Notes: generated by a model not told the origin, from the sequence alone. 64,000 bases of DNA from Kribbella steppae (GCF_004342025.1 NZ_SLWN01000015.1:1-64000); one strand, 5' to 3'; shown: positions 1 to 8,261, numbered from the stretch's first letter. Translations and numbers: made by a program.

Positions 1-1464
1 CTGCGACACCGCTTCCCCCACGTCTGGGCCAAAGTCCAAGCCGGCACCGCAACCCCCTGGCGCGCCTGCAAAATCGCCACCGCCTGCCTCGACCTATCCC
101 ACGCCGCCGCCGCAACCATCGACAAGCGACTCGCACGGATCGTCGACACCGTCACCCCACACCGCCTCGACACCATCGTCAAAGCCGCCAAAGCCCACGC
201 CGACCCCGACGCCGCCCGCGCCGAGGCCGAACAAAAGGCCCGCGAACGCGGCGTCTACGTCGGCCGCTCCGACGACCACGGCACCAAAACCATCTACATC
301 CGCGCCGCCAGCGGCGACGTCATCCGCTTCGACGCCACCATCGCCAGCATCGCCGACGCGTTGAAGGTCCTCGGCGACACCACCAACCAGCGCACCCGCC
401 GCGCCAAAGCCATCGGCATCATCGCCGACCCGGCCTACACCGAAGAACTCCTCCTCCAAGCCCGCAACGCCTCCTATCCATCGAATCCAACAGTCGACGA
501 CGAAGCCGACCGCGACGCGCCCCACCCCAGCCAGACCGACCTTCCGGATCCGGCGGTGGATGACGAGGCCGGCCGCGACACTCGCCACCCCAGCCAGGCG
601 GGTCTTCCGGATCCGGCGGTGGATGACGAGGCCGATCGCGACGCTCCCCACCCCAGCCAGGCGGATCTTGCGGATCCGGCGGTGGATGACGAGGCCGATC
701 GCGACGCGCCACACCCCAGCCAGACCGACCTTCCGGATCCGCTCGACGCGCCACCCGGCGAACCGGTCGAGACCGTCTGGCCCGACCCGTACGTCGATCC
801 CGAGGCCGGCGACGCGCTCACCCCGGACGCCCAGCGCGCATTGGATGCACGGCTGGCGCAGATCAAGCACGACGCCCACACCAACCCACGCGACGCCCAG
901 ACCACCCCGCACGATGCCCACGCCAGTAAGTCGAGGGGTCGGCTGCGCCCGGGCAAGACCGAGATCTACGTGCATCTCACCGACCACACACTGGCCACCG
1001 GCAACGGCGTCCTGCGCGCCGAGACCCTCGGCCCCCTACTCGCCGACCAACTGACCGAGCTCGTCGGCCACGGTCCCTACACCGTCAAGCCCGTCATCGA
1101 CCTCAACGACGCCATCAGCGTCGACGCCTACGAGATCCCTGACCGCATCCGCGAACGCATCAAGCTCGCCCATCCCGTGGAGCTCTTCCCCTACGGCAAC
1201 CGCGAAACCAGTCCCACCATCGACCTGGACCACATCCAGCCCTACGACCCCCTCGGCCCACCAGGCCAAACCAACACAGCAAATCTCGCACCCCTGGGCC
1301 GCTTCAGCCACCGGGTGAAGACACACGGCCGCGGCTGGAACGTCCGCCGCGTCGACCGCAAGACCGTGGAATGGACCACACCCCACGGCTTCACCTTCCA
1401 CGTCACGCCCACCGGCACCACCAGAACAAACCACCACCCCCAACACCCCGACAGCCCACCCTGA
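1..1464 (+). CDS. DUF222/HNH endonuclease, 5' end outside window
   Basis: The frame is open from base 1, so the N-terminus is missing; about 487 residues remain. The first ~150 visible residues resemble the actinobacterial DUF222 (13E12-type) region. The C-terminal ~90 residues form an HNH nuclease module: DHIQPYDP (from base 1228), GPPGQT, NLAPLGRFSHR and VKTHGRGW. Between the two lies a linker of four 21-residue acidic repeats (487-738). In typical relatives the last motif reads C-R-x-H-H-R; here G and S replace the Cys and first His, while the final His is kept. These proteins are multi-copy in many actinobacteria and their biological role is unsettled; DNA cleavage is inferred from the HNH motif. 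An ATG or TTG further down (such as the TTG at 361) is not the real start, because homology extends upstream. Confidence 0.85.
   Translation: MRHRFPHVWAKVQAGTATPWRACKIATACLDLSHAAAATIDKRLARIVDTVTPHRLDTIVKAAKAHADPDAARAEAEQKARERGVYVGRSDDHGTKTIYIRAASGDVIRFDATIASIADALKVLGDTTNQRTRRAKAIGIIADPAYTEELLLQARNASYPSNPTVDDEADRDAPHPSQTDLPDPAVDDEAGRDTRHPSQAGLPDPAVDDEADRDAPHPSQADLADPAVDDEADRDAPHPSQTDLPDPLDAPPGEPVETVWPDPYVDPEAGDALTPDAQRALDARLAQIKHDAHTNPRDAQTTPHDAHASKSRGRLRPGKTEIYVHLTDHTLATGNGVLRAETLGPLLADQLTELVGHGPYTVKPVIDLNDAISVDAYEIPDRIRERIKLAHPVELFPYGNRETSPTIDLDHIQPYDPLGPPGQTNTANLAPLGRFSHRVKTHGRGWNVRRVDRKTVEWTTPHGFTFHVTPTGTTRTNHHPQHPDSPP
487..738 (+). repeat. Four tandem 63-bp coding repeats (21 residues each)
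   Basis: Four in-frame copies of a unit resembling PAVDDEADRDAPHPSQTDLPD lie in the linker of the DUF222-HNH gene. The units differ by a few substitutions (for example D to G, AP to TR, TD to AG). They encode an acidic, proline-rich, probably disordered spacer. Unit length is a multiple of three, so copy number can change without frameshift. Confidence 0.9.
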
Positions 1465-1542
1465 TCCAACCGCCGACCAGGCCAGGCAACGAAGCACATG
1501 CTCCCCTTAGCCTGGGGAGCAGGCGGCTTAGGGAGGGACGCG

Positions 1543-2618
1543 ATGGCTGGGGTCTGGAGTCTGGGCGGCGAGGGACGCTGGCGCCCTCTGACCGCAACCG
1601 GATTCGTGAGTGAAGCGGACCTTCATGGCCTCATCGGGGAAACACCGGCAATGCTGCCCCTGGCTGGTACGCCGAGGCTCGCGATCGTGGGAAAGGAAGT
1701 CAACTGCGGTCGGGAACGCGCTGACCTGCTCGCGGTTGAGGTGGAGACGGGGCGACCGGTTGTCATCGAGATCAAGCTGGCGTCGAACACCGACCGCCGG
1801 CGGTCACTGACACAGGTGCTCGGCTACGCCGCATACCTGCGCCGGCTCGATGCGAGAGGGCTGAACACGGTCTTGCGAACCTAACCTCGACGAACACGGC
1901 TACGGTTCGATCGCCAATGCAGCCAAGTCGGCGGCTGAGGCCGATCCGAGCTTTGACGAGGACACGTTCGAGGCTCAATTCGAGGATGCTCGCAGAGGGC
2001 CGGCTACGGGCCGTAATTGTGCTAGACGAAGCGCCGGCGGATCTGGTCGATCTCGTTGGCTACTTGCAGGACGTAACCAGCGATCGGTTGGCTCTCGACC
2101 TGGTTGTCGTGACCGCGTACGAGGTGGCCGGTCATCGCATTCTCGTTCCACAGTTGATCGAGCCGGACCGCTCACAACTGACCGCTGAGCTGGCCGGTAC
2201 GAGCAAGCCCACGACTGCCAGCGAGATCGTCCGCGGCTCGGATGCATTCGCGGCGACAATCGAACCAGTGCCTACCGATCAGCAGGCAACTTTGCGCCGA
2301 CTCTTGGAGTGGGCCCGTGAGCTGGAACGTGACGGTCTTGCGTCGCTCTACACGTCGATCGGCAAAGGTCGATGGGTGCTCAATCCGCGACTGCCAGGGC
2401 AGTCTCGTGGCATGGTCTCGATCTGGAACGACAAGGGTCCCTACCTCTCGCCGTACCGCAGCGTTTTCGACCAGGAAGCGCCGACTACGCTGGCCAAACT
2501 CGACGCTGCCGCACCGAACGAGATCGGCAGAGGTAACTACATCAAGGCCGAGTACGACGAGAGCCTGCTCACGCTACTGCGCGACGCCTACCTCGAGGCC
2601 AAAGACCGTCGAGCGTGA
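1543..2618 (+). pseudogene. PD-(D/E)XK nuclease-like gene with two frameshifts
   Basis: A GGGAGGG ribosome site precedes the ATG at 1543. The first frame runs to a TAA at 1882-1884 and encodes an N-terminal region with RADLLAVEVETG...VVIEIKLA, a D-x(n)-E-I-K core like that of NucS/DUF91-type nucleases. Homologous-looking sequence then continues in the +2 frame (NLDEHGYGSIANAAKSAAEADPSFDEDTF, about 1883-1988) and again in the +3 frame from about 1990 (AEGRLRAVIVLDEAP...) to the TGA at 2618. Repairing one shift near 1860-1883 and a one-base loss near 1988 restores a ~355-residue protein. Either the gene is decayed or the assembly has errors here. Function unknown; the C-terminal half is not recognised. 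Confidence 0.75.
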
Positions 2619-2651
2619 CATCCCGGGCTCGGGTTGCAGCCGGTGCGGCGC

Positions 2652-2891
2652 CTAGGAGCGTTGGCTCTTGATGTATTGGGTGGCTAGGCCGATTGCGCCG
2701 CCGAGGGCTGCGGTGAAGAGGATGAAGGGGATGAACGTCAGGCCGAGTGCTTCGAGGCAGACGTCCGAACCCCGCACGATGCAGTTCGGTGCTGGTGTGG
2801 CTACCGAGTTGAAGACGAACAGGCCGATCACTCCCCCAACGATCGAGAGAATGCCTGATGTGGCCAGGTAGCCCTGGAGTGCTGCTCCCAT
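2652..2891 (-). CDS. Small two-helix membrane protein
   Basis: This 79-residue protein starts at ATG 2891 behind a GAGGGGGGACC ribosome site. It shows two hydrophobic segments, residues ~12-30 and ~50-72, separated by a short loop with two cysteines (NCIVRGSDVC), which could form a disulfide if outside the membrane. The C-terminus is basic. I do not recognise a family. A large nested inverted repeat (2905-2946) lies just upstream. Confidence 0.6.
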   Translation of the reverse strand: MGAALQGYLATSGILSIVGGVIGLFVFNSVATPAPNCIVRGSDVCLEALGLTFIPFILFTAALGGAIGLATQYIKSQRS

Positions 2892-2904
2892 TGGTCCCCC
2901 CTCG

Positions 2905-2946
2905 TGTCATCACCCGGCGTTGGTTTCGCCGGTAGGCGTGATGACA
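2905..2946. repeat. Nested inverted repeat upstream of small membrane gene
   Basis: Outer arms TGTCATCAC (2905-2913) and GTGATGACA (2938-2946) are perfect complements. Inner arms CCGGCG (2914-2919) and CGCCGG (2927-2932) are also perfect, with a seven-base loop. On the minus strand this would lie in the leader or promoter of the 2652-2891 gene, starting 14 bases before its ATG. It has no T-run and could be an operator or an RNA hairpin. Confidence 0.6.
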
Positions 2947-3006
2947 GCCCCGCTTGGTTCATCGGGTGGCGCGTAGGGTTGTTACAGAGGGTTGTGGGAT
3001 CTGGGG

Positions 3007-3033
3007 TGTCCCCGTCGGCGGGGGTTGTTCGTC
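3007..3033 (+). promoter_or_regulatory. Probable ECF42 promoter of DGPF-sigma unit
   Basis: TGTCCCC (3007-3013), 13 bases, then GTTCGTC (3027-3033). The TGTC/CGTC pair with about 17 bases between fits the promoter type reported for ECF42 sigma factors. The same motif with identical spacing recurs at 4580-4606. Positioned 35 bases before the DGPF gene ATG. Confidence 0.6.
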
Positions 3034-3067
3034 GTACTGGTGAGAGAGCACTCGCCTGGAGGTTCTG

Positions 3068-3406
3068 ATGCGGTACGCGTTGATGATCTACACCGAGGCT
3101 GGGTACGACGAGGGGCTGTCGGAGGTGGAGCGGGCGGCGATGCTTGGGGAGTACGCGGCGTTGTTCGACGACGAGCGGTGTGTTGGGGCGGCGCGGCTGC
3201 AGCCGGCGGAGACGGCGACCAGTGTGCGCGTGGATGGTGGGCGGACGCTGATGACTGACGGGCCGTTCGCGGACACCAAGGAGGTGCTCGGCGGGTTCTG
3301 TCTGCTCGAGGCGGACAACCTGGACGAGGCGATCGAGCTGGCCGCGCGCATCCCCGCCGTACGGTTCGGCGGCACTGTGGAGGTCAGGCCGGTGGTGCAG
3401 CGCTGA
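3068..3406 (+). CDS. DGPF (YCII-related) domain protein
   Basis: A 112-residue YCII-like alpha/beta-barrel protein starting MRYALMIYTEAG, behind a GGAGG site. It contains the signature MTDGPFADTKEVLGGF in its middle and ends with a FGGTVEVRPV strand. DGPF proteins are the constant neighbours of ECF42 sigma factors; their biochemical role is not established. The stop codon overlaps the next gene (CTGA), so the two are translationally coupled. Likely transcribed from the ECF42-type promoter at 3007-3033, that is, autoregulated. Confidence 0.9.
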   Translation: MRYALMIYTEAGYDEGLSEVERAAMLGEYAALFDDERCVGAARLQPAETATSVRVDGGRTLMTDGPFADTKEVLGGFCLLEADNLDEAIELAARIPAVRFGGTVEVRPVVQR

Positions 3407-4572
3407 CCACGCTCGAGCAAGTCTTCCGCGACGAGTGGGGCCGGGTGCTGGCCTCGCTGGTCGGGTTCCTGGGCGACTTCGATCGGGCCGAGGAGGCCGC
3501 GCAGGAGGCGTTCGCGCTCGCCGCGCAGCGCTGGCCCGAAGCGGGTACGCCGTCCAACCCGGGCGCGTGGTTGACGACGACGGCCCGCAACCGGGCGATC
3601 GACCGGATCCGGCGGGAGCGCACTCTGGCCGAGAAGATCCATTTGCTACCGGCAACCGAGGCCGTCATGGACGAGTTCGACGAGACCGTGATCAAGGACG
3701 AACGGCTCGAGCTGATCTTCACCTGCTGTCACCCGGCGCTGGCGCTGGACGGGCAGGTGGCGCTCACGCTGCGAGCGCTCGGCGGCCTGCAGACCGCGGA
3801 CATCGCCCGCGCGTTCCTGGTTTCCGAGGAGACCATGAAGCGCCGGCTGACCCGCGCCAAGACCAAGATCAAGGCGACCGGGATCCCGTTCGCCGTCCCC
3901 GATGCGCACCGGCTGCCGGAGCGTCTCGACGCGGTGCTGGCCGTCATCTACCTGATCTACAACGAGGGCTACAGCGGCCGGATCGACCTCGGCGCCGAAG
4001 CGATCAGCCTGGGACGAGTGCTCGCCGAGCTGATGCCGGACGAGCCGGACGTCCACGGGCTGCTTGCGCTGATGATGATCCACCACGCCCGCCGGCAGGC
4101 CCGCTTCTCCAACGACGGTGAGGACCTCGTCCTGCTCGAGGATCAGGACCGATCGCTGTGGGACCTGGACCAGATCTCGGCCGGACGTGCAGTGCTTGAC
4201 CGGGCGATCGGACTGGGCGGGCGCGGCGCGTACGTCGTCCAGGCTGCCATCGCGTCGCTGCAGACGCGCGAGCAGATCGACTGGCCGCAGGTCGCCGAGT
4301 TGTACCGGCGACTGGCCGAACTGACCGGCTCATTGGTGGTCGAGCTCAACCGCGCTGTCGCAGTCGCTCAGGCCGGTGACCCCGCCAAGGCGTTGCAGGC
4401 CGTCGACCGCCTTGACCTGGACGGCTACCTCTACTTCCACTCGACTCGTGGCGAACTGCTTCGGCGACTCGGCCGTGATGCTGAGGCACGGGCGGCGTAC
4501 CTCCGAGCGCTCGAACTGGCCGCCACGACCCCCGAGCGGCGCTTCCTGACCGGGCGGCTCGAACAACTCTGA
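3403..4572 (+). CDS. ECF42-family sigma factor with C-terminal TPR-like extension
   Basis: Sigma region 2 (EQVFRDEWGRVLASLV ... NPGAWLTTTARNRAIDRIRRE) spans residues ~5-85 and region 4 (LTLRALGGLQTADIARAFLVSEETMKRRLTRAK) ~115-160. A ~220-residue helical extension with DGEDL and repeated Y/L/A patterns follows, as in ECF42, where it is needed for activity; there is no classical anti-sigma gene next to it. Start choice: conserved region 2 begins before the first ATG/GTG/TTG in frame (GTG 3445), so I place the start at CTG 3403, which overlaps the upstream stop as CTGA. This is a non-canonical start and is inferred. Expected to transcribe its own operon and probably the YceI-SnoaL pair downstream. 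Confidence 0.9.
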   Translation: MTTLEQVFRDEWGRVLASLVGFLGDFDRAEEAAQEAFALAAQRWPEAGTPSNPGAWLTTTARNRAIDRIRRERTLAEKIHLLPATEAVMDEFDETVIKDERLELIFTCCHPALALDGQVALTLRALGGLQTADIARAFLVSEETMKRRLTRAKTKIKATGIPFAVPDAHRLPERLDAVLAVIYLIYNEGYSGRIDLGAEAISLGRVLAELMPDEPDVHGLLALMMIHHARRQARFSNDGEDLVLLEDQDRSLWDLDQISAGRAVLDRAIGLGGRGAYVVQAAIASLQTREQIDWPQVAELYRRLAELTGSLVVELNRAVAVAQAGDPAKALQAVDRLDLDGYLYFHSTRGELLRRLGRDAEARAAYLRALELAATTPERRFLTGRLEQL

Positions 4573-4579
4573 CGACGGC

Positions 4580-4606
4580 TGTCCCCAAGGCGAGTGCTCG
4601 TTCGTC
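4580..4606 (+). promoter_or_regulatory. Second copy of the ECF42-type promoter motif
   Basis: TGTCCCC (4580-4586), 13 bases, GTTCGTC (4600-4606): the same elements and exact spacing as at 3007-3033, 35 bases before the yceI-family ATG at 4641. It predicts that the YceI and SnoaL-like genes belong to the ECF42 regulon. Confidence 0.6.
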
Positions 4607-4640
4607 TCCTGGATGTGAGCGAAACATCCTTGGAGGAAAC

Positions 4641-5195
4641 ATGACCGTCGCAGTCGCGATACCCGGCTACCTGGTCGGCACGTGGAAGGCCGACCCGGCG
4701 CATTCCGAGATCGGCTTCAGTGTCCGCCACCTGATGATCAGCAGAGTACGAGGCCGGTTCACGTGGTACGACGTCACGATCGTGACGTCACCGGATCCGC
4801 TGGAGTCCTCGGTCACCGCGTCGATCGACCTCGCGTCCATTGACACCGGCAACGAACCGCGCGACAACCACCTTCGCTCCGCCGACTACCTCGAGGCCGA
4901 GAAGTACCCGACGATGAGCTACCGCTCTTCCGGCGTACGTCGTACCGCCGAAGGCTGGGTCGTGGACGGCGAACTGACGTTGCACGGCGTCACGCGGTCG
5001 GTGCCGTTGGACGTGGAGGTGGGCGGGTTCAGCCCGGATCCGTTCGGCGGGCAGCGGGTCGGGTTCACCGCGACCGCCCAGTTCAGCCGGCGTGATTTCG
5101 GCATCGACCTCACCGTCCCGCTGGACGGCGGCGGCGTCGCGGTCGGCGACCAGGTGTCGATCAGCCTCGAGATCCAGGCCGTCCTGCAGAAATAG
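4641..5195 (+). CDS. YceI family protein
   Basis: A 184-residue lipocalin-like YceI protein, beginning after a TTGGAGGAAAC ribosome site. Hallmarks are GTWKADPAHSEIGFSVRHLMISRVRGRF near the N-terminus, RDNHLRSADYLEAEKYPTM in the middle, and GELTLHGVTRSVPLDVEV. The family binds isoprenoid or other hydrophobic ligands. No signal peptide is visible, so this copy is probably cytoplasmic. It sits 68 bases after the ECF42 gene under a candidate ECF42 promoter, and 11 bases before the SnoaL-like gene, so the two likely form one transcript. Confidence 0.9.
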   Translation: MTVAVAIPGYLVGTWKADPAHSEIGFSVRHLMISRVRGRFTWYDVTIVTSPDPLESSVTASIDLASIDTGNEPRDNHLRSADYLEAEKYPTMSYRSSGVRRTAEGWVVDGELTLHGVTRSVPLDVEVGGFSPDPFGGQRVGFTATAQFSRRDFGIDLTVPLDGGGVAVGDQVSISLEIQAVLQK

Positions 5196-5206
5196 GGAGA
5201 ACTCAC

Positions 5207-5650
5207 ATGTCAACAGCCGAAGCAGCACGCAACAAGGCCACGTTCAACCGCCTCCACGCTGCGACGAACTCCCGCGACCCGGAGATCATCGCAAAGGTCA
5301 TCGACGAGGTCGTCGACCCCGACGTACAGATGAGCACACCGCTCCCGATCGCGGCGACCGGAGCGGAGGCTCTCAAACAGGTCTGGGTGATGCTCCTGAA
5401 GGTCTTCCCCGACGTGCACGTCACAGTCGAGGACCTGATCGCGGAGGACGACCGAGTCGTCATCCGCAACACGGTCACCGGCACCCACCGCGGCGAATTC
5501 ATGGGCGTCCCACCGACCGGCAAACTCATCACCTACGACGAGATGTTCGTCTTCCGCTTCGCCGACAACCGCATCACCGAAGCCAACGGCATAGTCAACG
5601 TCGCCTCCCAGATGCGCCAACTCGGTCTCCTCCCCGAACCCCCGTCCTGA
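5207..5650 (+). CDS. SnoaL-like / ester cyclase family protein (NTF2 fold)
   Basis: A 147-residue protein with the SnoaL pattern: N-terminal helices (NKATFNRLHAATNSRDPE), VDPDVQMSTP, a central VFPDVHVTVEDLIAEDDRVVIRNTVTGTHRGEFMG and a final FRFADNRITEANGIVN strand. Members cyclise polyketides or have unknown small-molecule roles; no polyketide genes lie nearby, so substrate is open. Follows the YceI gene by 11 bases with a GGGAG ribosome site, and likely shares its ECF42-type promoter. Confidence 0.85.
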   Translation: MSTAEAARNKATFNRLHAATNSRDPEIIAKVIDEVVDPDVQMSTPLPIAATGAEALKQVWVMLLKVFPDVHVTVEDLIAEDDRVVIRNTVTGTHRGEFMGVPPTGKLITYDEMFVFRFADNRITEANGIVNVASQMRQLGLLPEPPS

Positions 5651-5651
5651 C

Positions 5652-6737
5652 TCAGCGGCTGGTCGAGCGGGCGGACCAGCGGTCCTCGATCCGGCCGTAG
5701 CGCCAGACGAGCAGCGCGACTGCCCAGGTCACGACGAACGCGCCGGTGATGACGAACCCGACATGGTTCAGGTCGAACCGGCTGATGGCCGCGAGCGGCC
5801 CGGACGCGATGTCGAGCTGATCGGTCACGATGGACAGGAGCTCGGCGGTGCCGATCACGAGGGCGACGGCCACGGACAGGGCCGTGACGACGAGATTGTA
5901 GAACGCCCTGCGCACCGGTTTCACGACCGCCCAGCGGTACGCCACGCTCATGAAACAACCGTCGATCGTGTCCAGCAGACTCATTCCGGCCGCGAACAGG
6001 ATCGGCAACACGAGTACGGCGTACCACGGCAGCGCGAACGCCGCGGCTCCACCCGCGAGGACCAGCAGCGACACCTCGGTGGCGGTGTCGAAACCGAGGC
6101 CGAACAGCAGTCCGACCGGGTACATGTGGCGCGGCTTGCGCACGGCCTTGGTCACTGGACGCAGCAGCCGATTGAGCAGACCACGGCGGTCGAGTTGCGC
6201 TTCGAGCTCTGCCTCGTCATCGTGGCCCTGCTGCATCCGGCGGACGACTGCTGCGATGCGTACAAGTACGGCGAGGTTGACCAGGCCGATCGCGACCAGG
6301 AACACGCCGGACACCGTCGTACCGATCAGCGCCGTGGCCGACTGAAGCGTGGAGGAGTCGTCTTCGACCTGGCCGACCAGGGACCGCACACCGAGGGCGA
6401 GCAGCAGGCACAGCCCGAAGACGACGCTGGAGTGGCCGAGCGAGAACCAGAACCCGACAGACACCGGCCGCTGCCCGGCCGCGCTCAGTTTGCGGGTCGT
6501 GTTGTCGATCGCCGCGATGTGGTCCGCGTCGAACGCATGCCGCATGCCGAGCGTGTACGCCGTCAGCCCCAGACCGAGCCCAAATCCGCCGGACGCGCCG
6601 AGGCTGTAGTGCCTCGGCGCGACCAACCCGACGAGCACACCCCATCCGATGACGTGGAGCAGCAGGATGAAGCCTGCCATGGCCACGATCGCCGGGCGGA
6701 CGTTGGTGGCCAGCACGGGGCCGGACTGGTGCGACAT
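5652..6737 (-). CDS. NiCoT (HoxN/NixA) nickel/cobalt permease
   Basis: A 361-residue membrane protein with about eight hydrophobic segments. The family signature RHAFDADHIAAIDNTTRK (the H-x4-D-H metal motif) is in the second segment, with LGHSSVVFGLCLLLAL and LGFDTATEVSLLVL further on, all diagnostic of NiCoT carriers that import Ni2+ or Co2+ at high affinity. I start at ATG 6737 (MSHQSG); an in-frame GTG lies at 6779. A perfect palindrome ACCACAGTGGT (6775-6785) is just upstream and could be an operator. No nickel enzyme, cobalamin gene or riboswitch is seen nearby. Confidence 0.9.
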   Translation of the reverse strand: MSHQSGPVLATNVRPAIVAMAGFILLLHVIGWGVLVGLVAPRHYSLGASGGFGLGLGLTAYTLGMRHAFDADHIAAIDNTTRKLSAAGQRPVSVGFWFSLGHSSVVFGLCLLLALGVRSLVGQVEDDSSTLQSATALIGTTVSGVFLVAIGLVNLAVLVRIAAVVRRMQQGHDDEAELEAQLDRRGLLNRLLRPVTKAVRKPRHMYPVGLLFGLGFDTATEVSLLVLAGGAAAFALPWYAVLVLPILFAAGMSLLDTIDGCFMSVAYRWAVVKPVRRAFYNLVVTALSVAVALVIGTAELLSIVTDQLDIASGPLAAISRFDLNHVGFVITGAFVVTWAVALLVWRYGRIEDRWSARSTSR

Positions 6738-6827
6738 GGTGGCTGCCTTTCCCTGAGGTGGGGAATTCGGCGCAACCACAGTGGTGGATGGGTACGCCGC
6801 CCTCGCACCTCGGGCAGGAGTTGAGCC

Positions 6828-7610
6828 TCAGTCGCTGGACCGGCCGGTCTTCCAGATGACTCGGCTGCGCATCATGCGTGGGGTGTGGTTCGCGTTCGGG
6901 GCGATCGAGTGGAGGACCCAGGGGTGGGTGATGTAGACATCGCCCGCTGAGCCGGTGAGTTCGACCACGCGGACCGGGATACCGTCCAGGTCGGCTTCCG
7001 TCATCAGGCGGGCCGAACGGTCGGCGTCCGCGTCGCTCTCAGCGGTGGTGAGGCGGCGGAGCCAAGGGTGGGATCGCAGCACCTGGTCCCGGATGGTGGT
7101 GAAGTCGCGTTCGGCGGTCGTGGTCAGGTGGCGAGCGATCACCCGATGGGATCCGGCGACCTGAGGTGTGCCGCCACCTCCGGCTTCGGTGTCGCTCAGC
7201 AGGGCCCAGATCTTGACCGCCACCAAGTCGTCAGCCGGGAGATCGAATCCGAGATCGGTATGCCACTGCCGATGCGGGACCGACCAACTCTCTCCCGTCG
7301 GCATCGTCACCAGCACCTGCCCTTGGTGGGGAGGTTCGACCCAGCCACCCGATCCGAGCAGCTCATCAAGCGCGGACCTCAGCGGCGGCCCGAGGATCGC
7401 GTTCGCCGCCGGGTGCCGCTTGGTGTTCTTCAGCCCCGTCGGCCGCAGCGTCGTCCAGGTCGAACGATCGTCCCGCTCCATCCCGTGCCGCCCCGCCAAC
7501 TCCCCCCACAACACCTCACACATCCGCGCAGCGTCGCCGGCACCGAACGCCGCCGGAATCTTCAGGATCCCATCGCGCTCGAACTCTCTGACCTGTTCAG
7601 CACTGAGCAT
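6828..7610 (-). CDS. Phytanoyl-CoA dioxygenase (PhyH) family oxygenase
   Basis: A 260-residue Fe(II)/2-oxoglutarate oxygenase fold. The iron ligands are visible: HTD in PHRQWHTDLGFDLP (H-x-D) and the distal His in YITHPWVLHSIAPN, with the 2-oxoglutarate-binding Arg in TPRMMRSRVIW. The acidic stretch LLSDTEAGGGGTPQVAGSHR is typical of the family. ATG 7610 (MLSAEQVREF) is preferred; longer in-frame starts run to 7682 without homology. Substrate unknown. It is divergent from the DUF7144 gene. Confidence 0.85.
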   Translation of the reverse strand: MLSAEQVREFERDGILKIPAAFGAGDAARMCEVLWGELAGRHGMERDDRSTWTTLRPTGLKNTKRHPAANAILGPPLRSALDELLGSGGWVEPPHQGQVLVTMPTGESWSVPHRQWHTDLGFDLPADDLVAVKIWALLSDTEAGGGGTPQVAGSHRVIARHLTTTAERDFTTIRDQVLRSHPWLRRLTTAESDADADRSARLMTEADLDGIPVRVVELTGSAGDVYITHPWVLHSIAPNANHTPRMMRSRVIWKTGRSSD

Positions 7611-7839
7611 CCGTCCATGGTGGTCCGGACGCCCGGGAGTCGCGACCGAGTTTCTCGGCCCTTGGCAGCTCTCGTCGTGCACGGATGGTGTGGGACTGAG
7701 AACTGAGGGCGATCGTCAGTGTCAGACCGTGACAGTCGAGGTACTCCGCCAAGGGTGAAGCGCGGCCGCTCGAGTGGGCCTAGTGTCGACGGTCTTCGAC
7801 ATGCACGGGTGTCGGACGACCTGGGAGGGGTCGAGACAA

Positions 7840-8250
7840 ATGACCTACAGCAACATCGACGAGGGCCTGGGCGACTCGAAGTGGGCCGTGGGCGGCGTCG
7901 CGTTCGCAGGCGCCATTCTGATCTTGATCGGTGCGTTCTCGACGATCGTCGGGCTCGCCGCGATCATCAACGACGACCACTTCGTCGTCACCACGCATTA
8001 CACGTTCAACCTCGACACGACCGCTTGGGGGTGGATCCATCTCGTCCTGGGCATCGCCATCGTCGTGACCGGCTTCTGCCTGTTCACCTTCGCGACCTGG
8101 GCACGAGTGGTTGGCATCGTCCTGGCTGTGGTGAGCGCGATCAACTTCTTCCTGTTCATCCCCAAGGCGCCGGTCTGGTCAGTGCTCCTGGTCGCACTCA
8201 GCGCGTGGGTCATCTGGGCCCTGATGCAGTCACGACCAAGCAACACCTGA
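7840..8250 (+). CDS. DUF7144 family membrane protein
   Basis: A 136-residue protein with four hydrophobic segments (about residues 18-40, 62-84, 88-106 and 110-128), matching the actinobacterial DUF7144 family: WAVGGVAFAGAILILIGAFSTIVGLAA, GWIHLVLGIAIVVTG and FCLFTFATWARVVGI. Start at ATG 7840, nine bases after GGGAGGGG. Function is unknown; members are often stress-linked membrane proteins in this phylum. Confidence 0.85.
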   Translation: MTYSNIDEGLGDSKWAVGGVAFAGAILILIGAFSTIVGLAAIINDDHFVVTTHYTFNLDTTAWGWIHLVLGIAIVVTGFCLFTFATWARVVGIVLAVVSAINFFLFIPKAPVWSVLLVALSAWVIWALMQSRPSNT

Positions 8251-8261
8251 TCCCGGGACTT

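Noticed and set aside
487..738. Repeats as a CRISPR array
   Set aside because: Units are contiguous, coding and in frame, with no unique spacers.
94..987. Long minus-strand open frame opposite the DUF222-HNH gene
   Set aside because: Its protein is low-complexity Gly/Val repeats produced by the antisense of the real repeats; there is no domain or ribosome site.
6738..6830. Cobalamin or nickel riboswitch before the NiCoT gene
   Set aside because: The leader is too short and lacks the conserved B12-box; only a short palindrome is present.
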